In this document: in pieces, positions 58,731 to 64,000 of the stretch
How positions within the stretch are numbered: the first letter of the stretch is position 1
Layout of the letters: every line of letters starts with the position of its first letter
Assembly: GCA_050249615.1 (NCBI GenBank)
Contig: JBFWQE010000006.1
Span: 20,675 to 84,674, forward strand
Length of the DNA: 64,000 nt
From: VFZN01 sp050249615
GTDB lineage: Bacteria; Acidobacteriota; Vicinamibacteria; Vicinamibacterales; UBA2999
Reading direction: 5' to 3'
Notes under the pieces: model-generated
What the model saw: the letters and a program-made list of their open reading frames with translations, nothing else
The model's database searches: none
Told to the model about the DNA's origin: nothing
Position numbers and translations under genes: made by a program

Positions 58731-58759
58731 AGGGTAGCCAAAGGAAAGGCGAAAGTCAA
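58731..58759 (-). promoter_or_regulatory. Sigma-70 promoter of lexA
   Basis: On the minus strand TTGACT (58754-58759), a 17-base spacer and TACCCT (58731-58736). Transcription should start near 58724, giving a leader of about 45 bases with the GGGAGG ribosome site. A near-palindrome GGGATTTTCCC at about 58708-58718 lies just downstream and could be an operator; that is a guess. Confidence 0.65.
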
Positions 58760-58806
58760 CCGGCGGAAGCCGCCCGTTCCGGCAGCGACCCGTTTGGCGC
58801 CTGCGC

Positions 58807-58812
58807 TACACT
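58807..58812 (+). promoter_or_regulatory. -10-like TACACT
   Basis: TACACT 6 bases before ATG 58819, with no ribosome site; one of three identical copies of this arrangement in the window. Confidence 0.35.
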
Positions 58813-58818
58813 GAACAC

Positions 58819-59403
58819 ATGCGGCCGTTCATCCTGCTCGCCGCCCTCACCGCCTCCGGCGCCGCAGCCCTGGCCGTTGCCCCCAGCCCCCAGAAGGCCG
58901 ACCTCTTCGAGCTCAAGCTGTCGAACGTGATGGCCCGCGGCGTGGCGGCCGAGCCCACCGCATACCGAACCGAGTTCGCCGACGATGAGGTGAATGCCTA
59001 CCTGCAGCTGCGCCTCGCGCAGCGCTTCCCCGCGGGTGTCGCGGATCCGTCGGTCACCCTCGTCGGCCAGGGCCGGCTGAGCGCCCGCGCCATCGTGGAT
59101 CTGGACGGCCTCCGCAAGAAGAGCAGCGGCGGGTGGTTCGACCCGGCCGCTTACCTGGCCGGGCGCCTGCCCGTCACCGCGACGGGCACCTTGAAGACGG
59201 CCAACGGCCGCGGCCAGCTGCAGCTCGAAAGCGCGGAGGTGAGTGGCATCCCCGTGCCCCTCACGCTGCTGCAGGAGCTGGTCACCTACTACACGAAGTC
59301 GCCCGACCTGCCGACCGGCGTGAACCTGAACGAGCCCTTCGACCTGCCGTCGAAGATCCAGCGCATCGACGTCGATCCCGGCCGCGCCGTCGTCGTCCAG
59401 TGA
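58819..59403 (+). CDS. Secreted protein of unknown function
   Basis: A 194-residue protein with a signal peptide (MRPFILLAALTASGAAALAVA). The mature part has DDEVNAYLQLRLAQRFPAGV, PSVTLVGQGRLSARAIVDLD, LPVTATGTLKTANGRGQLQL and IPVPLTLLQELVTYY. The strand-turn pattern with amphipathic pieces resembles lipid-binding or AsmA/DUF2993-like envelope proteins, but no firm family call is possible. It diverges from lexA. After its stop begins the large inverted octamer array at 59413. Confidence 0.6.
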   Translation: MRPFILLAALTASGAAALAVAPSPQKADLFELKLSNVMARGVAAEPTAYRTEFADDEVNAYLQLRLAQRFPAGVADPSVTLVGQGRLSARAIVDLDGLRKKSSGGWFDPAAYLAGRLPVTATGTLKTANGRGQLQLESAEVSGIPVPLTLLQELVTYYTKSPDLPTGVNLNEPFDLPSKIQRIDVDPGRAVVVQ

Positions 59404-59412
59404 CCCAGCCCG

Positions 59413-59582
59413 GGTTCTCGGGCTCTCGGGTTCTCGGGCTCTCAGGTTCTCGGGTTCTCGGGTTCTGAGGTGCTACGGCTCCAAGGTGCTCCGCCTGCTC
59501 GGCGCGACGGGAACCTGAGAACCCGAGAACCCGAGAACCTGAGAACCCGAGAACCTGAGAACCTGAGAACCCGAGAACCGAC
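59413..59582. repeat. Long inverted octamer array
   Basis: Left arm 59413-59468: seven octamers such as GGTTCTCG, GGCTCTCG, GGCTCTCA and GGTTCTGA. Right arm 59511-59582: eight full octamers GAACCTGA or GAACCCGA and a partial ninth. The arms are complementary across about 56 bp with a 42-base loop (59469-59510). It fills the gap between the secreted-protein gene and recG. No T-run follows, so it is not a standard terminator. Confidence 0.95.
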
Positions 59583-59599
59583 GTTACTCTATATGCCTT

Positions 59600-61717
59600 A
59601 TGCCGGAGGACGTGCTGCAGACCCCCCTGCAGTATCTGAAGGGCGTGGGACCGCGGAAGGCCGCCGACCTGAAGAAGGCAGGGCTGCTGACGGTCGAAGA
59701 CCTGCTGTTCCGGTTTCCGATGCGCTACGAGGATCGCAGTCGCATGCAGCCGATCATCGGGCTGCGTCCGGGGCAGATGGCCGCAATCGGCGGGGAAGTG
59801 CTGTCGGCGCACCTGCAGCAGACACGCCGCGCGGGCTTCCGGCTCTTCACCGCGCTCGTGCAGGATGCGAGCGGGCAGGTTCAGGTGGTGTGGCCCAACC
59901 AGGCGTTCCTGAAGGACGTCATCCGCCCGCACCAGCACGTGGTGCTCTTCGGCAAGGTGGAGCTGTGGGGATCGCGCGGGCTGCAGCTCACCGATCCCGA
60001 GTTCGAGATCGTGGACGCGGTGCCCGATCCTGGTGAGCCGCAGGCGGGGCCCCACGAGCAGCTGCACACCGGCCGCATCGTCCCCGTGTACGAGCGCACG
60101 GGCAGCGTCACGACCAACATGCAGCGTCGGTTCGTGTGGCAGGCGCTGCACCAGCTGCCCGAGACACTGTTCGACCCGGTGCCGCAGGACGTGCTGACGG
60201 CGCACCGCTGGCCCTCGCGCCGCACGGCGCTCGTCCAGGCACACTTTCCGCCCAGTGACGTGCCGGTGGAACTGCTCAACCGCTTCGAGACGCCGGCGCA
60301 GCGGCGACTGATCTTCGAGGACTTCTTCGTCTTCCAGGCGGGTCTCGCACTGCGGCGCCACGAGAACGCGCAGGTGAAGAAGGCACGCGTGTGCCATGTC
60401 AACGACGAGATCCGTGCGGCCGCGCGGGCCGTGCTGCCGTTCAAGCTCACGCAGGGCCAGCGCGACGCGCTCGCCGACATCGTGGCGGATCTGCAGCGCG
60501 GCTGGCCCATGCAGCGGCTGCTCCAGGGCGACGTCGGGGCCGGCAAGACCATCGTCGCCGTACTGGCGGCGGTGGTGGCGATGGAGAACGGCTACCAGGT
60601 GGCGTTCATGGCGCCCACCGAGATTCTGGCCGAGCAGCACTACCGGACGGTGATGAAGTGGCTCGACGGGACGAAGTACCGCGTGCGCCTGCTGACGGGA
60701 CGCGTGACGGCCGCGCAGCGGCGGGACCTGCTGCCGGCCATCGAGCGTGGCGAGATTCACTTCGTCATCGGCACGCATGCCCTGGTGCAGGAGCACGTCA
60801 CCTTCAAGGCGCTGTCGCTGGTCATCATCGACGAGCAGCATCGCTTCGGCGTCATCCAGCGCGGCACGCTGGCGGCCAAGGGCGGCAATCCCGATGTGCT
60901 GGTGATGACGGCCACGCCCATCCCGCGCACGCTCGCGCTCACCGAGTGCGGGGACATGGACGTCTCGGTGATTCGCGGGCTGCCGCCGGGGCGCAAGCCG
61001 ATCAGGACGATCGTGAAGCCTGACTCCCGGCGTGACGAGGTGTACGCCCTCATCCGGCAGGAGGTGGCCCGCGGCCGCCAGGCCTACGTCGTGTACCCGC
61101 TCGTCGAGGAGTCCGAGAAGGTAGACCTGCGCGCGGCGACGGCGATGGCGGAAGAGTTGACGCGCGTCTTCCCGGAGTTCACGGTGGCGCTGCTGCACGG
61201 GCGGATGAAGGGCGACGAGAAGGACCGGGTGATGCGCGCGTTTGCCGGCGGGGAGCTTCACCTGTTGGTGGCCACGTCGGTCGTCGAGGTCGGCGTGGAC
61301 GTGCCGAACGCCACGGTCATGGTGGTGGAGCACGCCGAACGCTTCGGGCTCTCGCAGCTGCACCAGCTCCGCGGCCGCATCGGACGCGGGGATCACGAGT
61401 CCACCTGCGTGCTCGTGTACCAGGCGCCCTGGTCAGACGACGCCCGGGAGCGGCTGAAGGCGATGGCGTCCACGAGCGACGGCTTCGTCATCGCGGAGAA
61501 GGACCTGCAGATTCGCGGGCCCGGGGACTTCTTCGGCACCCGGCAGTCGGGCCTGCCGCAGCTTCGGGCCGGCGACCTCACGCGTGATGCGGACCTGCTG
61601 GAGGCCGCGTTCAACGAGGCGCGCGCGCGGATCGAGCACGGCCGCCTCGCGCCCGCGCAAGTCGAGTACGTGCGCGCGGTCTGGCAGCGGCAATTCGGTC
61701 TCATCACCGTCGGCTGA
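59600..61717 (+). CDS. recG: ATP-dependent DNA helicase RecG
   Basis: Remodels stalled replication forks and branched DNA. 705 residues. N-terminal wedge domain: LQYLKGVGPRKAADLKKAGL, LLFRFPMRYEDRS, then the OB fold. Helicase motifs: QGDVGAGKTIVA (Walker A), FMAPTEILAEQHY, VIGTHALVQEHVTF, IIDEQHRFGVIQR (DEQH), VMTATPIPRTLA, LLHGRMKGDEKDRVM, LLVATSVVEVGVDVPNATVM, and QLHQLRGRIGRGDHES (motif VI). The C-terminal wedge-locking tail is present. ATG 59600 has no clear ribosome site; TATAT just upstream might be part of a promoter. Confidence 0.95.
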   Translation: MPEDVLQTPLQYLKGVGPRKAADLKKAGLLTVEDLLFRFPMRYEDRSRMQPIIGLRPGQMAAIGGEVLSAHLQQTRRAGFRLFTALVQDASGQVQVVWPNQAFLKDVIRPHQHVVLFGKVELWGSRGLQLTDPEFEIVDAVPDPGEPQAGPHEQLHTGRIVPVYERTGSVTTNMQRRFVWQALHQLPETLFDPVPQDVLTAHRWPSRRTALVQAHFPPSDVPVELLNRFETPAQRRLIFEDFFVFQAGLALRRHENAQVKKARVCHVNDEIRAAARAVLPFKLTQGQRDALADIVADLQRGWPMQRLLQGDVGAGKTIVAVLAAVVAMENGYQVAFMAPTEILAEQHYRTVMKWLDGTKYRVRLLTGRVTAAQRRDLLPAIERGEIHFVIGTHALVQEHVTFKALSLVIIDEQHRFGVIQRGTLAAKGGNPDVLVMTATPIPRTLALTECGDMDVSVIRGLPPGRKPIRTIVKPDSRRDEVYALIRQEVARGRQAYVVYPLVEESEKVDLRAATAMAEELTRVFPEFTVALLHGRMKGDEKDRVMRAFAGGELHLLVATSVVEVGVDVPNATVMVVEHAERFGLSQLHQLRGRIGRGDHESTCVLVYQAPWSDDARERLKAMASTSDGFVIAEKDLQIRGPGDFFGTRQSGLPQLRAGDLTRDADLLEAAFNEARARIEHGRLAPAQVEYVRAVWQRQFGLITVG

Positions 61718-61720
61718 TCC

Positions 61721-62254
61721 ATGCGCATCATCGCGGGCGCCCATAAGGGGCGCACATTGAAGGTGCCCACGTGGACCGGGCTGCGACCCACCTCGGACAG
61801 CCTGCGGGAGACGCTCTTCAACATCCTGGCGCCGCGCGTGCCGGGGGCGCGCGTGCTCGACGCCTACGCGGGCACGGGCGCCGTGGCCCTCGAGGCGCTC
61901 AGCCGCGGGGCCGCGCTCGCGGTGTGCGTCGAGCAGGACCGGCGGGCGCGGGCCCTCATCGAGGACAACCGCGCCCGTGTCGGGGAAGAGGGCCGGTGTA
62001 TGATCGTCGGCAGCGATGCGCATCGCGCGCTGCTGTCTGCGATTCCCGGCGGCCCGTTCGACATCGTGTTCCTCGATCCGCCGTACGACGCCGAGGGCCT
62101 GGACGAGGTGGTGAAGGCCGGGGCGGCGCAGCGGGCCGAGGGCGGCGTGCTGGTCCTCGAGCACTCTTCGCGACGAGCAGCGCCGGCGATTGATGGAACG
62201 GGCCCCTCGCGCACGGTGCGCGCGGGCGACAGCGCATTGTCCTTCTACTCATGA
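61721..62254 (+). CDS. rsmD: 16S rRNA m2G966 methyltransferase RsmD
   Basis: Methylates G966 of 16S rRNA. 177 residues: MRIIAGAHKGRTLKVP, RPTSDSLRETLFNIL, the SAM-binding VLDAYAGTGAVALEALSRGA, and catalytic FDIVFLDPPYDAEGL. All family segments are present. It starts 3 bases after recG and overlaps coaD by 4 (ATGA), the widespread rsmD-coaD pairing. Confidence 0.95.
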   Translation: MRIIAGAHKGRTLKVPTWTGLRPTSDSLRETLFNILAPRVPGARVLDAYAGTGAVALEALSRGAALAVCVEQDRRARALIEDNRARVGEEGRCMIVGSDAHRALLSAIPGGPFDIVFLDPPYDAEGLDEVVKAGAAQRAEGGVLVLEHSSRRAAPAIDGTGPSRTVRAGDSALSFYS

Positions 62255-62766
62255 GCGCACCACGCATAGCCGTCTGCCCGGGATCGTTCGATCCGATGAC
62301 CATGGGCCACGTGGACATCATCGAGCGGGCCGCGCACCTCTTCGATCGCGTCGTCGTCGCGGTCCTCATCAACCCCGGCAAGTCGCCGCTGTTCACCCTG
62401 GACGAGCGGGTGGACATCGCCCGCGAGGTGTTCGCGGGCCGCCCGAACGTGGACGTGGAGACCTTCCAGGGCCTGCTGGTCGAGTACGCGCAGCAGAAGC
62501 AGGCGTCGGTCATCGTCCGGGGCCTGCGGGCCGTGTCCGACTTCGAGTACGAGTTCCAGATGGCGCTCATGAACCGCCACCTGGCGCCAGGCATCGAAAC
62601 CACGTTCATGATGCCGGCCGAGCAGTATGCCTACCTCAGCTCGACGCTGATCAAGGAGGTGTTCTCGCTCGGCGGCGACATCGAGGGGCTGGTGCCGCCC
62701 CTCGTCGAGGCCCGACTCCAGGCGCGCCGCAGGGCGCGGCCCCTTCCGAACGCGAGACCGACATGA
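62251..62766 (+). CDS. coaD: Phosphopantetheine adenylyltransferase
   Basis: Penultimate step of coenzyme A synthesis. 171 residues: AVCPGSFDPMTMGHVDIIERA (nucleotide-binding T/H-x-G-H), VVVAVLINPGKSPLFTLDER, VIVRGLRAVSDFEYEFQMALMN and PAEQYAYLSSTLIKEVFSLGG. The basic tail (RLQARRRARPLPN) is slightly longer than in E. coli. Translationally coupled to rsmD and to the aminotransferase gene (ATGA at both ends). Confidence 0.96.
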   Translation: MSAPRIAVCPGSFDPMTMGHVDIIERAAHLFDRVVVAVLINPGKSPLFTLDERVDIAREVFAGRPNVDVETFQGLLVEYAQQKQASVIVRGLRAVSDFEYEFQMALMNRHLAPGIETTFMMPAEQYAYLSSTLIKEVFSLGGDIEGLVPPLVEARLQARRRARPLPNARPT

Positions 62767-63977
62767 GCTTTGCCGCCCGCATGCTGCAGATTGCGCCGTC
62801 CCCCACGTTGAAGGTGTCGGCCGAGGCCGACCGGATGCGCCGCCAGGGCATCGACGTCGTGGACCTGGGCGCAGGGGAGCCCGATTTCCCGACACCCGAG
62901 CACGTGAAAGCCGCGGCGCACAAGGCGCTGGACGAGAACTTCACGAAGTACACGCCGTCCATCGGCATCCCCGAGCTGCGCCAGGCGATCTGCCGGCGCT
63001 ACGAGACCGACTACGGCGTCTCGTTCAAGCCCGACGAGGTCATCGCCACCGCGGGCGGCAAGCAGGCGCTCTACAACACCGCGATGGTGCTCTTCGACCA
63101 CGGCGACGAGGTCGTCACGCACGCGCCGTACTGGCCCACCATTCCCGAGCAGATCAAGCTGGCGGGCGCGCGGCCGGTCATCGTGCAGACCTCGCCCGAG
63201 GATGCTTTCGCCATCCACGCGGATCGCATCCTCGAGGCCATCACGCCGCGCACCAAGGCCATCATCATCAACTCGCCGAGCAATCCCGCGGGCGCCCTGA
63301 TCTCGGAGGCGAGTCTCGCGGCCATCGCGGACGAGGCCGCACGCCGCGGCCTGTGGGTGATTGCGGACCTCACGTACGAGAAGCTCATCTACGACCCGGT
63401 GCCGCACAACCTCCCGCGCATCCTGACGGAGAAGCTGCGGGACCGCGCGGTCATCTGCAGCGCGGCTTCGAAGGCCTACGCCATGACCGGCTGGCGCTGC
63501 GGCTGGACCCTCGGGCCGAAGGCCTTCATCGCGCAGTGCAATTCGCTGCAGGGGCACTCCACGTCGAACGTCAACTCCATCACGCAGAAGGCGGCCGTCG
63601 CGGCGCTCGCGGGCCCGCAGGACGGCGTCACGATGATGCTGAACGAGTACCGGCGTCGGCGGGACGCCGTGTGGGGCTGGCTGACGGCGGATCCGCGCAT
63701 CACCTGCGTGAAACCGCGCGGGGCGTTCTATCTCTTCCCGTACGTGGCCGAGGTGGTGACGGCCGCGGGCTTCCGGAACACGAACGAGTTCGCGGAGGCG
63801 CTGCTGTCCGAGGCCCACGTCGCGGTGACGGCGGGGGAGGGCTTCGACGCGCCGGGCTTCTTCCGCCTCTCCTACGCCACGTCGATGGACCGGCTGAAGG
63901 AAGGCACCGACCGGATCCACGCGTTCATCGCGCGACGCACGGGCCAGGCCGCCGGCGCGGCCACAAGCGGGAGCTAG
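62763..63977 (+). CDS. aspC: Aspartate/prephenate aminotransferase, class I
   Basis: PLP-dependent transaminase. 404 residues: VVDLGAGEPDFPTPEHVKAAAHKAL, FTKYTPSIGIPELRQAI, TAGGKQALYNTAMVL, HAPYWPTIPEQI, INSPSNPAGALIS, and the PLP lysine in SAASKAYAMTGWRCGW. This is the bacterial I-gamma type (as in Thermus), acting on aspartate and sometimes prephenate or aromatic keto acids; an aromatic role is possible given the tyrA branch elsewhere in the window. It is the last complete gene in the window; the next 23 bases contain a possible GTG (63984) but too little to call. Confidence 0.92.
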   Translation: MSFAARMLQIAPSPTLKVSAEADRMRRQGIDVVDLGAGEPDFPTPEHVKAAAHKALDENFTKYTPSIGIPELRQAICRRYETDYGVSFKPDEVIATAGGKQALYNTAMVLFDHGDEVVTHAPYWPTIPEQIKLAGARPVIVQTSPEDAFAIHADRILEAITPRTKAIIINSPSNPAGALISEASLAAIADEAARRGLWVIADLTYEKLIYDPVPHNLPRILTEKLRDRAVICSAASKAYAMTGWRCGWTLGPKAFIAQCNSLQGHSTSNVNSITQKAAVAALAGPQDGVTMMLNEYRRRRDAVWGWLTADPRITCVKPRGAFYLFPYVAEVVTAAGFRNTNEFAEALLSEAHVAVTAGEGFDAPGFFRLSYATSMDRLKEGTDRIHAFIARRTGQAAGAATSGS

Positions 63978-64000
63978 CGGGCCGTGGACCTTGCCGCCGA

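Noticed and set aside
63984..64000. Possible GTG start of a further gene
   Set aside because: Only five codons lie inside the window; too little to support a call.

Overview
The window is uniformly GC-rich, densely packed bacterial chromosome without plasmid, phage or IS genes. BamD, many lipoprotein and Sec signal peptides, an outer-membrane barrel protein and an MCE/MlaD-type protein indicate a diderm. Gene content (PQQ quinoprotein, Tat oxidoreductase, SpoIVB-like S55 peptidase, ferredoxin-like-domain DAHP synthase) fits Acidobacteriota, probably Vicinamibacteria. That assignment is inference; no rRNA gene is present to test it.

Layout. 1-3.2 kb: end of an MCE protein, a YtxH protein, a DUF948-like protein, a secreted protein, and an argininosuccinate lyase with a signal peptide. 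3.4-9.9 kb: tRNA-Val, upp, a lipoprotein amidohydrolase, hpt, an rpiB-deoC pair with N-terminal extensions typical of sugar-phosphate microcompartment enzymes, a small barrel protein, a Tat lipoprotein D-amino-acid-oxidase homologue whose sequence order appears circularly permuted, and tRNA-Gly. 10-15.8 kb: a cysteine-rich secreted protein, a PQQ dehydrogenase, manB/manC-type genes and pgsA. 15.8-24.1 kb: one minus-strand cluster, aroC-def-fmt-rsmB-PASTA protein-rpe-thioesterase-epimerase-bamD-secreted protein; def to rpe mirrors the Firmicutes prkC locus, but the PASTA protein has no kinase. 24.2-33.6 kb: a sigma-54 activator, a TPR protein, a sigma/anti-sigma pair, a beta-propeller protein and an S55 peptidase.

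33.6-45.4 kb: a plus-strand aromatic amino-acid supraoperon, aroDE-trpE-G-D-C-F-B-A-chorismate mutase-aroF-tyrA, followed by scoA-scoB. It is preceded by what reads as a complete ribosome-mediated attenuator: a leader peptide containing Trp-Trp-Tyr-Trp, an antiterminator pairing and a strong terminator ending exactly at the aroDE start codon. 45.4-49.8 kb: a bactofilin-like membrane protein, AtoE-type transporter, M17 aminopeptidase and a small membrane protein. 49.8-58.7 kb: a minus-strand cluster with lexA, a DUF3467 protein, nth, a minimal zinc protease, rsmA, RNase J, ftsK and an AMIN amidase. 58.8-64 kb: a secreted protein, then recG-rsmD-coaD-aspartate aminotransferase.

Two window-wide patterns stand out. 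Several intergenic gaps are filled by arrays of 7-, 8- or 15-nt units, three of them arranged as long inverted repeats, and two arrays run exactly into a start codon. Many genes also have a TANNNT -10-like hexamer 4-13 nt before the start codon and no Shine-Dalgarno sequence, suggesting frequent leaderless transcription.
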